In this document: positions 42,306 to 51,397 of the stretch, piece by piece
Layout: each line of letters starts with the position of its first letter
Numbering within the stretch: position 1 is the stretch's first letter
Origin: Micromonospora inyonensis
GTDB taxonomy: Bacteria; Actinomycetota; Actinomycetes; Mycobacteriales; Micromonosporaceae
Length of the DNA: 64,000 nucleotides
Assembly (NCBI RefSeq): GCF_900091415.1
Contig: NZ_FMHU01000002.1
Coordinates: 2,170,001-2,234,000 of the forward strand
Direction: 5' to 3'
The notes under the pieces: model-generated
Databases searched by the model: none
Told to the model about the DNA's origin: nothing
Seen by the model: the letters and a program-made list of their open reading frames with translations, nothing else
Program-made: the position numbers and the translations under genes

Positions 42306-45300
42306 CTAGTCGCCGCTGGGCTGCGACCACGATGTCGGGCCGGGCGGGGCCTGCGGCCGGGGCGGATCCATCGGTTGCGGCTCGGGGTCGGGTTCCGTGC
42401 CCACGGCCGTAAACGGATAGAGCAGATCGGCCGGGTCCACATCGAGCGAACCGGCTGGGTCCACCTCGTAGGTGGCCCAGTCGCCGAGGTTCCCGCCGTC
42501 GCTGGCCTGATCGTCGATGCCCGGCTGGTCGAAGTCGGTGGAGATCGCCGCACCGTGCCCGTCGGTCACGCCCATGCCGGGTACCGGCCACCCCGGTTCC
42601 GCCCACCCCGCCGGCCAGGACGACGCGGTGGGGGCGTCCGGGTTGTCCAACGGCCCGGGCAGCGCTGGCATGCCCGTGCCCGCCGGCGGGGCAGGTGCCG
42701 GCCCGGGCATCGGCGACTGAGGTGCCGGATCCTGCATGCCCGGTCCGGGCGGGAACGACTGAGTTCCTGGGGACTGGCTGGGCTGGTCGCCGTTGGGCGG
42801 CGACCATGATGTCGGGCCGGGCGGGGCCTGCGGCCGGGGCGGATCCATCGGTTGCGGCGCGGGGTCGGGTTCCGTGCCCACGGCCTCAAGCAGATAGAGC
42901 AGATCGGCCGGGTCCACATCGAGCGAACGGGCTGGGTCCACCTCGTAGGTGGCCCAGTCGCCGAGGTTCCCGCCCTCGCTGGCCCAGTCGCCGAGGTTCC
43001 CGCCGTCGCTGGCCTGATCGTCGATGCCCGGCTGGTCGAAGTCGGTGGACATCGCCGCACCGTGCCCGTCGGTCACGCCCATGCCGGGTACCGGCCACCC
43101 CGGTTGCGCCCACCCCGCCGGCCAGGACGACGCGGTGGGGGCGTCCGGGTCGTCCAACGGCCCGGGCAGCCCTGGCAGACCCGTACCCGCCGGCGAGGCA
43201 GGTGCAGGCCCGGACATCGGCACCGTAGCCCCGTGGTCCAGCCAGGACAGGTCCTCACCCTGCGGGCGGTCCGGTCCGAGGGCAGGGCCCGGCAGCGGTG
43301 CTTGCCGGGGCTGACCCGGATCGCTCACCCCGTACCGCGCCGCCCCGCCACCGTGTGCTTCCTGGACCCGCTGCAGCAGACCACGGTCGCGCAATACCCC
43401 GATCCGGGCATGCACCGTCGACTGCGGTGCGGATGTCGCCTCGGCGAGGTCTGACCCGCTGGCGGTGATGATCCCGTTGTCGTCCATCCGGTCGATCAGG
43501 GCGTTCCACAACTGCCGCAGCGGTTCCCGCTGCCGTGTTGTGGTGGCGATGTGGCCGGCGTGCTGGTCGAACAGCGCCCGGGCCCCGCCCGGGTCGCGCA
43601 GCCATCGGCTGCCTTCGGGAGGGGCCGGCAGTGGTGCTTGCCGGGGCTGACCCGGATCGCTCACCCCGTACCGCGCCGCCCCGCCACCGCGACCTTCCTG
43701 CACCAGCTGCAGCAGACCACGGTCGCGCAATACCCCGATCCGGGCATGCACCGTCCGCTGCAGTGTGAATGTCGCCTCGGCGAGGGCTGACTCGCTGGCT
43801 GTGATGATCCCGTCGTCGTCCATCCGGTCGATCAGGGCGTTCCACAACTGCCGCAGCTGTTCCCGCTGCCGTGTTGTGGGGGCGATGTGGCCGGCGTGCT
43901 GGTCGAACAGCGCCCGGGCCCCGCCCGGGTCGCGCAGCCATCGGCTGCCCTCGGGAGGGGCCGGCAGTGGTGCTTGCCGGGGCTGACCCGGATCGCTCAC
44001 CCCGTACCGCGCCGCCCCGCCACCGCGACCTTCCTGGACCAGCTGCAGCAGAGCACTGCCGCGCAATACCCTGATCCGGGCATGCACCGTCTGCCGCAGT
44101 GTGAATGTCGCCTCGGCGAGGTCTGACAGGCTGGCGGTGATGATCCCGTTGTCGTCCATCCGGTCGATCAGGGCGTTCCACAACTGCCGCAGCTGTTCCG
44201 GCTGCCGTGTTGTGGTGGCGATGTGGCCGGCGTGCTGGTCGAACAGCGCCCGGGCCTCGCCCGGGTCGCGCACCCGCCGGCTGCCCGCAGCGGGCTGGGG
44301 TTGGTCGGGGTGCGGCGAGGCGGGCGTGGTGGGTGGCTCGCCGGCCGGGTGATGGAGGGTGTCGCCGGCGTGGACAGTGCCGGCGTCGGTGCGGGCCACC
44401 GCCGGCCAGGACGCGAGGGATGGCTGCCAGTCCATGTCCGGCCCCTGGTAGGTGGCCCAGTCGCCGAGGTTCCCGCCGTCGCCGGCCCAGTCGCCGAGGT
44501 TCCCGCCGTCGCTGGCCTGATCGTCGATGCCCGGCTGGTCGAAGTCGGTGGACATCGCCGCACCGTGCCCGTCGGTCACGCCCATGCCGGGTACCGGCCA
44601 CCCCGGTTCCGCCCACCCCGCCGGCCAGGACGACGCGGTGGGGGCGTCCGGGTCGAACGGCCCGGGCAGCCCTGGCAGCCCTGGCAGCCCAGGCAGGCCC
44701 GTGCCCGCTGGCGAGGCAGGTGCCGGCCCGGGCATCGGCACCGTAGCCCCGTGGTCCAGCCAGGACAGGTCCTCCTGCGGGCGGTCCGGTCCGAGGGCAG
44801 GGCCCGGCAGTGGTGCTTGCCGGGGCGGACCCGGATCGCTCACCCCGTACCGCGCCGCCCCGCGACCGCGACCTCCCTGGACCCGCTGCAGCAGACCACG
44901 GTCGCGCAATACCCCGATCCGGTCACGCACCGTCGGCTGCGATGTGGATGTCGCCTCGGCGAGGTCTGACAGTCTGGCGGTGATGATCCCGTTGTCGTCC
45001 ATCCGGTCGATCAGGGCGTTCCACAACTGCCGCAGCTGTTCCCGCTGCCGTGTTGTGGTGGCGATGTGGTCGGCGTGCTGGTCGAACAGCGCCCGGGCCC
45101 CGCCCGGGTCGCGCAGCCACTGGCTGCCTTCGGGAGGGGCCGGCAGTGGTGCTTGCCGGGGCTGACCCGGATCGCTCACCCCGTACCGCGCCGCCCCGCG
45201 ACCGCGACCTCCCTGGACCCGCTGCAGCAGACCACGGTCGCGCAATACCCCGATCCGGTCACGCACCGTCCGCTGCAGTGTGGATGTCGCCTCGGCGAGG

Positions 45301-48300
45301 TCTGACTCGCTGGCGGTGATGATCCCGTTGTCGTCCATACGGTCGATCAGGGCGTTCCACAACTGCCGCAGCTGTTCCCGCTGCCGTGTTGTGGTGGCGA
45401 TGTGGTCGGCGTGCTGGTCGAACAGCGCCCGGGCCTCGCCCGGGTCGCGCACCCGCCGGCTGCCCGCAGCGGGCTGGGGTTGGGGTTGGGGTTGGTCGGG
45501 GTGCGGCGAGGCGGGCGTGGTGGGTGGCTCGTCGGCCGGGTGATGGAGGGTGTCGCCGGCGTGGACAGTGCCGGCGTCGGTGCGGGCCACCGCTGGAGAG
45601 GGCGCGAGGTATGGCTGCCAGTCCATGTCCGGCCCCTGGTAGGTGGCCCAGTCGCCGAGGTTCCCGCCCTCGCTGGCCTGATCGTCGATGCGCGGCTGGT
45701 CGAAGTCGGTGGAGATCGCCGCACCGCGCCCGTCGGTCACGCCCATGCCGGGTACCGGCCACCCCGGTTGCGCCCACCCCGCCGGCCAGGACGACGCGGT
45801 GGGGGCGTCCGGGTCGTCCAACGGCCCGGGCAGCCCTGGCAGAGCCGTGCCCGCCGGCGGGGCAGGTGTCGGCCCGGGCATCGGCACCGTAGCCCCGTGG
45901 TCCAGCCAGGACAGGTCCTCACCCTGCGGGCGGTCCGGTCCGAGGGCAGGGCCCGGCAGTGGTGCTTGCCGGGGCTGACCCGGATCGCTCACCCCGTACC
46001 GCGCCGCCCCGCCACCGTGTGCTTCCTGGACCCGCTGCAGCAGACCACGGTCGCGCAATGCCCCGATCCGGTCATGCACCGTCGTCTTCGGTGTGGATGT
46101 CGCCTCGGCGAGGGCTGGCTCGCTGGCGGTGATGATCCCGTTGTCGTCCATACGGTCGATCAGGGCGTTCCACAACTGCCGCAGCTGTTCCCGCTGCGGT
46201 GTTGTGGTGGCGATGTGGTCGGCGTGCTGGTCGAACAGCGCCCGGGCCTCGCCCGGGTCGCGCAGCCACTGGCTGCCTTCGGGAGGGGCCGGCAGTGGTG
46301 CTTGCCGGGGCTGACCCGGATCGCTCACCCCGTACCGCGCCGCCACGCCACCGCGACCTTCCTGGACCCGCTGCAGCAGACCACGGTCGCGCAATACCCC
46401 GATCCGGTCATGCACCGTCTGCCGCAGTGTGAATGTCGCCTCGGCGAGGTCTGGCTCGCTGGCGGTGATGATCCCGTTGTCGTCCATCCGGTCGATCAGG
46501 GCGTTCCACAACTGCCGCAGCTGTTCCCGCTGCCGTGTTGTGGTGGCGATGTGGCCGGCGTGCTGGTCGAACAGCGCCCGGGCCCCGCCCGGGTCGCGCA
46601 CCCACTGGCTGCCCTCGGGAGGGGCCGGCAGTGGTGCTTGCCGGGGCTGACCCGGATCGCTCACCCCGTACCGCGCCGCCACGCGACCGCGACCTCCCTG
46701 GACCCGCTGCAGCAGACCACGGTCGCGCAATACCCCGATCCGGTCACGCACCGTCCGCTGCGGTGTGGATGTCGCCTCGGCGAGGTCTGACAGGCTGGCG
46801 GTGATGATCCCGTTGTCGTCCATACGGTCGATCAGGGCGTTCCACAACTGCCGCAGCTGTTCCGGCTGCCGTGTTGTGGTGGCGATGTGGCCGGCGTGCT
46901 GGTCGAACAGCGCCCGGGCCTCGCCCGGGTCGCGCACCCGCCGGCTGCCCGCAGCGGGCTGGGGTTGGGGTTGGGGTTGGTCGGGGTGCGGCGAGGCGGG
47001 CGTGGTGGGTGGCTCGTCGGCCGGGTGATGGAGGGTGTCGCCGGCGTGGACAGTGCCGGCGTCGGTGCGGGCCACCGCCGGGGAGGGCGCGAGGGATGGC
47101 TGCCAGTCCATGTCCGGCCCCTGGTAGGTGGCCCAGTCGCCGAGGTTCCCGCCCTCGCCGGCCCAGTCGCCGAGGTTCCCGCCGTCGCTGGCCTGATCGT
47201 CGATGCCCGGCTGGTCGAACATCGCAGCACCGTGCCCGTCGGTCACGCCCATGCCGGGTACCGGCCACCCCGGTTCCGCCCACCCCGCTGGCCAGGACGA
47301 CGCGGTGGGGGCGTCCGGGTCGTCCAGCGGCCCGGGTAGCCCGGGCAGGCCCGTGCCCGCCGGCGGGGCAGGTGCAGGCCCGGACATCGGCAGCGTATCC
47401 CAGTGGTCCAGCCAGGACAGGTCCTCACCCTGCGGGTGGTCCGGTCCGAGGGCAGGGCCCGGCACCGGCAACTGCGCCCCTGGATCCCGCGACGGGCCCC
47501 ACACCCACTGGGCAGCGGACACCGGGCCAGGACCAGACGGGTCGCCGCCTTCCGCTGGATCGGGCGACTGCCCGCCTGAGGCGGAGCCGGCCCACCGGTG
47601 CCGACCGCCAGCGGCGGCGAAGTCCTCCTGATCCGGCCAGCGCACGCCGGGTTCCTGACCGTTCTCGACGATGTCCGCGGTCCGTACCGCCTCCACCAGA
47701 TCCGGCCCGAACAACTCCACCGAACCATCCGAGAACAACACCGACCGCACCGGCTCGTCCCCGTGTGGCCGCAACTCGCCGGGCATCTGGTCCACCTCGT
47801 GCGTGGACGACATCAGCCGCCGGGCGCGCAGCCGGGTGCGCAACCATTCACCGAAGGAGGTGGCCTGTCCCGGTCCCTGCCATGCCGCGTCACACCAGAC
47901 CAGCAAGATATCGGGTGCGTCGCCGCCACGCTGCCGCGCCTGCGCGACAGCGTGTTGCCAGGCGGGCGAGGCGGTGAGCATCCGGAGGAACAAGGCCTGA
48001 CGCACCGGATCGTCGGCCAGCCGCTCGGCCAGGTTCCGGTGCCCGGCGATGGTGAACCATCCCTCCACCGACGGCAGCGCCTGCGCCGCCGTGCGATCCG
48101 CCGCCGCGTCCAGATCCGCCACCACCGGGTCGGCGAAGTACACACCGCTGACCGTGTCCGCCATGACGACATCCCTGGACACCTCGAACAGCCGCGGCAG
48201 GACCCCGTCCGGCGACGCCGCCTGGATACCGAGGTCCGCAGCGAGCCGGCGCAGCTGAACCTCGCTGGCACGGCCGTAACCGCCACTGGCGAGCTCGTGG

Positions 48301-51113
48301 ATTCGTTGCGCGGCCGGCCCGGTCGCCGCGACGGCCGGCTCGCCGAAACCGCCAGAGCCGGCACTGACCGATTCGTCCAGCACCGACACACCACTGATCG
48401 CACCCGTATCCCCGAAACCGGTCGAATCCGTGTCCCGGAAGCCGAGATCAGGGCTGAACACCGCACCGCTCGCGGCAGACACGTCACCGACCGACGCCGT
48501 ATCACCGACGCTGACGACGTCGACGATCGACATGCCACCGACACGGGAGCCGACACCACCCGGCACCGTACCGAGGACCCCGACCACATCCACCGTCCCG
48601 AACGTCACGCTCCCGCCGGCCGAGGCGAGCACCCTGTGGTACCCGTCCACCCACTCCCGCTGGAACGAGGCGACCAACGCCGCATGACCGGCCAGATCGA
48701 CACCGTAGCGGCGGGCCAACACGGTGAACTGGGCCTGCGCCAGACCAGCCGCCGCCGCGGTGTGCCGCTCGGACATCACCGGCACCGCCGGCCCGCCGAC
48801 ACGCCCGCCTTCCCCCATATCGACGGTAGCCACACCGGCGGCCGCCGCGGTGACACCGGGGACGACCACGCCCGAGAAACGCGCGGACAGGTCGGTAACC
48901 GCCTGCCGGACCACCCCCGCCACAGCACTGACCTGCCCGGCGTCGGGACCGGCCACCACACCCGGCAACACGGCAGGGGCACCGAAGATCACATCGACCC
49001 CTCGATCCACCTGGCCCCACACGCCGCCCTCGACCACCCTGAGCACACCAGCGGACGACACCACCGCCCCACCGCCCCCCGACACACCAGCCCCCCGCGA
49101 CACGCCGGTGCCTGGCGGCGTGCCGGGGCCTGGCGGCGTGCCGGGGCCTGGCGGCGTGCCGGGGCCTGGCGGCGTGCCGGGGCCTGGCGGCGTGCCGGGG
49201 CCTGGCGGCGTGCCGGGGCCTGGCGGCGTGCCGGGGCCTGGCGGCGTGCCGGGGCCTGGCGGCACGCCAGCGCCTGGCGGCGTGCCGGGGCCTGTCGGCG
49301 TGCCAGCGCCTGTGGGTAGGCCGGCGGCGAGGTACTGGTCGATGTGGTGTTGAACGGCCAGGTGCGCGAGCGAGCGCAGCGCCTGCCGGTCGAACTCCGC
49401 CGGCAGCCCGGCGATCACCTGCCGCGCCCGCACCTCGGCCGGGATCCGCCCACCGGAGAACGCCAACGCCTCGACCACCCGGGCCACCGCCCGCTGCCGG
49501 ACACCCGTCAGAAACCCCTCGGTCAACGCGGCAGCGGACAGGAAAGCCGCAACAGCCCGATCACCCCGCCGGGCATCGACCCACCCGGCGAACACCCCCT
49601 CAACCGGCACAGGAAGCGCGACAGCGGACAGGAAAGCCGCAACAGCCCGATCACCCCGCCGGGCGTCGACCCACCCGGCGAACACCCGCTCAACCGACAC
49701 GGGAAGCGCGGCCAGGAACTGCCGCGCCTGCCCCATCCCGGCCAGCAGTCCACCATAGTGCTCCACCAGTTCCCGCTGGAACCGCTGCCACCGCTCCACC
49801 ACCAGCGCACCAGCGGCCGCGACCCACTCCGGCACCGGCACCACCGGCACCGTCGGCACCGAGAAGCTCGGCACGGACCACGACGGAACCGGCAGGTCCG
49901 GCACCGACCACGACGGCGCGGACAGGTCCGGTGCCGACCACGCCGGCACCGACCACGCCGGCGCGGACAGGTCCGGCGCCGACAGGGCCGGTACCGGCAC
50001 CGGCGGGACAGGCACCGGGGCCTGCCCGCCGGAGCCCGCACCCGCCGGATCGCCGACCTCCGGCTGATACGCGGACGGGTCCGCAGTGACCGGGATGGGC
50101 GGCGGCACCGGCGCGACCGGCCTACCGTCCGCGGTAAAACCGGTGCCACCGGGCATGTTCCACCGGGGCCGGGTCGGATTGAACCCCAAACCGACCGCCA
50201 CACGACGCGCAGCGGCCCCGGCCGCGGTCCCGGCCAGCTCATTTCCCGCCGACACCGCCCCGGACGCCGCGGCCAGAGCGAGACCACTAGGGTCGTAGGT
50301 CCCGTCGACCATGTAGCTGGCGGCGGCGTCGCCGACCACCTCCATGCCGACCTCCGACACCGGCACCATCAACAGACTGGTCAACAGGTCACGCGTGGAA
50401 CCCGACACCCCGAGGTGCCCCAGACCACCACCCACCGCACCGGCAAAGCGGGCCAACGCCGGCCCGGCCGCCGTGGTGACACCCGCCACCGCCAACCCGT
50501 ACAACGCCTGCTTACCGACCTGCGCCCAGTCGACCCCCGGCACCAGACCATCAGCCAACATGCTGATCTGCGCCAACAACGACGACCCCGGCATGAACAA
50601 CATCTGGATCGCCGTGCTGCTCGCCGCCGCCCGCACCATCGACGACCGCAGGATCGTCTGGATGATCGTCCGGGTCTTCACGATGTGCGCCGCCGCCTCC
50701 ACCGGCAGGAAGAACGCCATCGCGAACGCGACCGCCAACTCCGTCATCATGAAGATGAACATGACCAGCGCCTGACGATCCGTCAGCTCCATCTGGTTCA
50801 GGAAGCCCCGCATCGCCTGAGCCACGTTCACCTTCAGATCCGCGACCCGGTCCAACAACTCCACGAACGGAGCCGTCTGCGCCACGAACCGGTCGAAGAC
50901 CTCACCCTCCCCCGCCGCCCGAACCGCCTTGATCGCCTGGATCAGCTCCGGAACCAACAGGGTCCGCACCCGATCCGCCAGCACCTCCAACGCGTTCAGG
51001 TCGTACGCCAACACCGGCAGATCCGACCGGTGCAACCGCATCCCGGTGAACGCCTCCAGGGCCTGCTTCGACGACTCACTGAGACCCACGGAAGGAACAG
51101 CAGCCTCAGCCAC
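42306..51113 (-). CDS. Giant repeat protein: WXG100/CpnT-like N-terminus plus eight winged-helix-like modules
   Basis: About 2935 residues from GTG 51113 (GGGGAGGGGG upstream; TTG 51158 is an alternative). Residues 1-340 resemble the WXG100-like/CpnT-type N-terminal domain of large actinomycete secreted toxins, with helices around LVMFIFMMTELAVAFAMAFF. Residues 590-670 hold a collagen-like G-P-G-T-P-P run. Near 1000-1130 is a domain with a GH dyad (FTIAGHRN) and LLVWCDAAW, resembling a caspase/'lonely Cys'-type fold. From about 1389 to 2612 there are eight 112-residue modules (RDPG..ARALFDQHA, LRQLWNALIDRMDDNGIITA, TVRDRIGVLRDRGLLQRVQ), grouped 3-2-3 and separated by proline-rich linkers. The repeats look like winged HTH domains. 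No toxin domain is recognisable at the end, which is cut by an amber codon. Function unknown; a secreted or envelope-associated repeat protein is one guess. Confidence 0.7.
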   Translation of the reverse strand: MAEAAVPSVGLSESSKQALEAFTGMRLHRSDLPVLAYDLNALEVLADRVRTLLVPELIQAIKAVRAAGEGEVFDRFVAQTAPFVELLDRVADLKVNVAQAMRGFLNQMELTDRQALVMFIFMMTELAVAFAMAFFLPVEAAAHIVKTRTIIQTILRSSMVRAAASSTAIQMLFMPGSSLLAQISMLADGLVPGVDWAQVGKQALYGLAVAGVTTAAGPALARFAGAVGGGLGHLGVSGSTRDLLTSLLMVPVSEVGMEVVGDAAASYMVDGTYDPSGLALAAASGAVSAGNELAGTAAGAAARRVAVGLGFNPTRPRWNMPGGTGFTADGRPVAPVPPPIPVTADPSAYQPEVGDPAGAGSGGQAPVPVPPVPVPALSAPDLSAPAWSVPAWSAPDLSAPSWSVPDLPVPSWSVPSFSVPTVPVVPVPEWVAAAGALVVERWQRFQRELVEHYGGLLAGMGQARQFLAALPVSVERVFAGWVDARRGDRAVAAFLSAVALPVPVEGVFAGWVDARRGDRAVAAFLSAAALTEGFLTGVRQRAVARVVEALAFSGGRIPAEVRARQVIAGLPAEFDRQALRSLAHLAVQHHIDQYLAAGLPTGAGTPTGPGTPPGAGVPPGPGTPPGPGTPPGPGTPPGPGTPPGPGTPPGPGTPPGPGTPPGPGTPPGTGVSRGAGVSGGGGAVVSSAGVLRVVEGGVWGQVDRGVDVIFGAPAVLPGVVAGPDAGQVSAVAGVVRQAVTDLSARFSGVVVPGVTAAAAGVATVDMGEGGRVGGPAVPVMSERHTAAAAGLAQAQFTVLARRYGVDLAGHAALVASFQREWVDGYHRVLASAGGSVTFGTVDVVGVLGTVPGGVGSRVGGMSIVDVVSVGDTASVGDVSAASGAVFSPDLGFRDTDSTGFGDTGAISGVSVLDESVSAGSGGFGEPAVAATGPAAQRIHELASGGYGRASEVQLRRLAADLGIQAASPDGVLPRLFEVSRDVVMADTVSGVYFADPVVADLDAAADRTAAQALPSVEGWFTIAGHRNLAERLADDPVRQALFLRMLTASPAWQHAVAQARQRGGDAPDILLVWCDAAWQGPGQATSFGEWLRTRLRARRLMSSTHEVDQMPGELRPHGDEPVRSVLFSDGSVELFGPDLVEAVRTADIVENGQEPGVRWPDQEDFAAAGGRHRWAGSASGGQSPDPAEGGDPSGPGPVSAAQWVWGPSRDPGAQLPVPGPALGPDHPQGEDLSWLDHWDTLPMSGPAPAPPAGTGLPGLPGPLDDPDAPTASSWPAGWAEPGWPVPGMGVTDGHGAAMFDQPGIDDQASDGGNLGDWAGEGGNLGDWATYQGPDMDWQPSLAPSPAVARTDAGTVHAGDTLHHPADEPPTTPASPHPDQPQPQPQPAAGSRRVRDPGEARALFDQHAGHIATTTRQPEQLRQLWNALIDRMDDNGIITASLSDLAEATSTPQRTVRDRIGVLRDRGLLQRVQGGRGRVAARYGVSDPGQPRQAPLPAPPEGSQWVRDPGGARALFDQHAGHIATTTRQREQLRQLWNALIDRMDDNGIITASEPDLAEATFTLRQTVHDRIGVLRDRGLLQRVQEGRGGVAARYGVSDPGQPRQAPLPAPPEGSQWLRDPGEARALFDQHADHIATTTPQREQLRQLWNALIDRMDDNGIITASEPALAEATSTPKTTVHDRIGALRDRGLLQRVQEAHGGGAARYGVSDPGQPRQAPLPGPALGPDRPQGEDLSWLDHGATVPMPGPTPAPPAGTALPGLPGPLDDPDAPTASSWPAGWAQPGWPVPGMGVTDGRGAAISTDFDQPRIDDQASEGGNLGDWATYQGPDMDWQPYLAPSPAVARTDAGTVHAGDTLHHPADEPPTTPASPHPDQPQPQPQPAAGSRRVRDPGEARALFDQHADHIATTTRQREQLRQLWNALIDRMDDNGIITASESDLAEATSTLQRTVRDRIGVLRDRGLLQRVQGGRGRGAARYGVSDPGQPRQAPLPAPPEGSQWLRDPGGARALFDQHADHIATTTRQREQLRQLWNALIDRMDDNGIITARLSDLAEATSTSQPTVRDRIGVLRDRGLLQRVQGGRGRGAARYGVSDPGPPRQAPLPGPALGPDRPQEDLSWLDHGATVPMPGPAPASPAGTGLPGLPGLPGLPGPFDPDAPTASSWPAGWAEPGWPVPGMGVTDGHGAAMSTDFDQPGIDDQASDGGNLGDWAGDGGNLGDWATYQGPDMDWQPSLASWPAVARTDAGTVHAGDTLHHPAGEPPTTPASPHPDQPQPAAGSRRVRDPGEARALFDQHAGHIATTTRQPEQLRQLWNALIDRMDDNGIITASLSDLAEATFTLRQTVHARIRVLRGSALLQLVQEGRGGGAARYGVSDPGQPRQAPLPAPPEGSRWLRDPGGARALFDQHAGHIAPTTRQREQLRQLWNALIDRMDDDGIITASESALAEATFTLQRTVHARIGVLRDRGLLQLVQEGRGGGAARYGVSDPGQPRQAPLPAPPEGSRWLRDPGGARALFDQHAGHIATTTRQREPLRQLWNALIDRMDDNGIITASGSDLAEATSAPQSTVHARIGVLRDRGLLQRVQEAHGGGAARYGVSDPGQPRQAPLPGPALGPDRPQGEDLSWLDHGATVPMSGPAPASPAGTGLPGLPGPLDDPDAPTASSWPAGWAQPGWPVPGMGVTDGHGAAMSTDFDQPGIDDQASDGGNLGDWASEGGNLGDWATYEVDPARSLDVDPADLLYLLEAVGTEPDPAPQPMDPPRPQAPPGPTSWSPPNGDQPSQSPGTQSFPPGPGMQDPAPQSPMPGPAPAPPAGTGMPALPGPLDNPDAPTASSWPAGWAEPGWPVPGMGVTDGHGAAISTDFDQPGIDDQASDGGNLGDWATYEVDPAGSLDVDPADLLYPFTAVGTEPDPEPQPMDPPRPQAPPGPTSWSQPSGD
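43278..44285 (-). repeat. Three tandem 336-bp winged-helix modules (block C)
   Basis: Three units of exactly 336 bp (43278-43613, 43614-43949, 43950-44285) inside the giant gene, each encoding one module that starts GS(R/Q)xxRDPG. Differences are scattered substitutions, mostly in the GRG/HGG loop and in the residues of the second helix. Confidence 0.9.
44793..45464 (-). repeat. Two tandem 336-bp winged-helix modules (block B)
   Basis: Units 44793-45128 and 45129-45464, in phase with the other blocks. Flanked on both sides by copies of the long proline/glycine-rich linker with the PGWPVPGMGVTDG motif. Confidence 0.9.
45942..46949 (-). repeat. Three tandem 336-bp winged-helix modules (block A)
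   Basis: Units 45942-46277, 46278-46613 and 46614-46949. The block plus its linker is repeated as blocks B and C, so the gene grew by duplication at two levels: the single module, and the linker-plus-modules unit. Confidence 0.9.
49107..49316 (-). repeat. 18-bp tandem repeats encoding a collagen-like GPGTPP run
   Basis: About twelve 18-bp units, eight consecutive ones identical, encode six-residue GPGTPP units in the giant protein. Identity at the DNA level points to recent slippage or expansion. Confidence 0.9.
49531..49710 (-). repeat. 90-bp tandem duplication within the giant gene
   Basis: Two adjacent 90-bp copies (49531-49620, 49621-49710) differ at only a few bases and encode a duplicated 30-residue segment containing VFAGWVDARRGDRAVAAFLS. 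Confidence 0.88.
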
Positions 51114-51149
51114 CGCCAACGCCCCCTCCCCACCCCCACCAGGGGCACT

Positions 51150-51368
51150 CAATGCCAATCACCCAGCAGCGCACCACCGCCTCGGCCGTCGGCCATCTCG
51201 TTCCCACGCGGAGCAGCCCCGCGCACCGCCACTCATGTCCGCAAACCAGCTCGGAACCGATGGCCGCGGTGTTCACCCCGACACAACGACAGACGCCCAC
51301 CGCCTCGCCCTGAAATCCAAGGCCGCACACACCTCGACCAACAGCTCCTCATCACTCAACGCGCTCAT
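51150..51368 (-). pseudogene. Remnant of a small gene upstream of the giant gene
   Basis: ATG 51368 opens MSALSDEELLVEVCAALDF, but the frame stops after 31 codons. A second frame continues with protein-like sequence (IGSELVCGHEWRCAGLLRVG, then AEAVVRCWVIGIE) to about 51150. The gene probably carries a frameshift and lies directly beside the insertion sequence. No family identified. Confidence 0.35.
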
Positions 51369-51397
51369 CCCATCACACCCCCGTTACCCCACGACTG

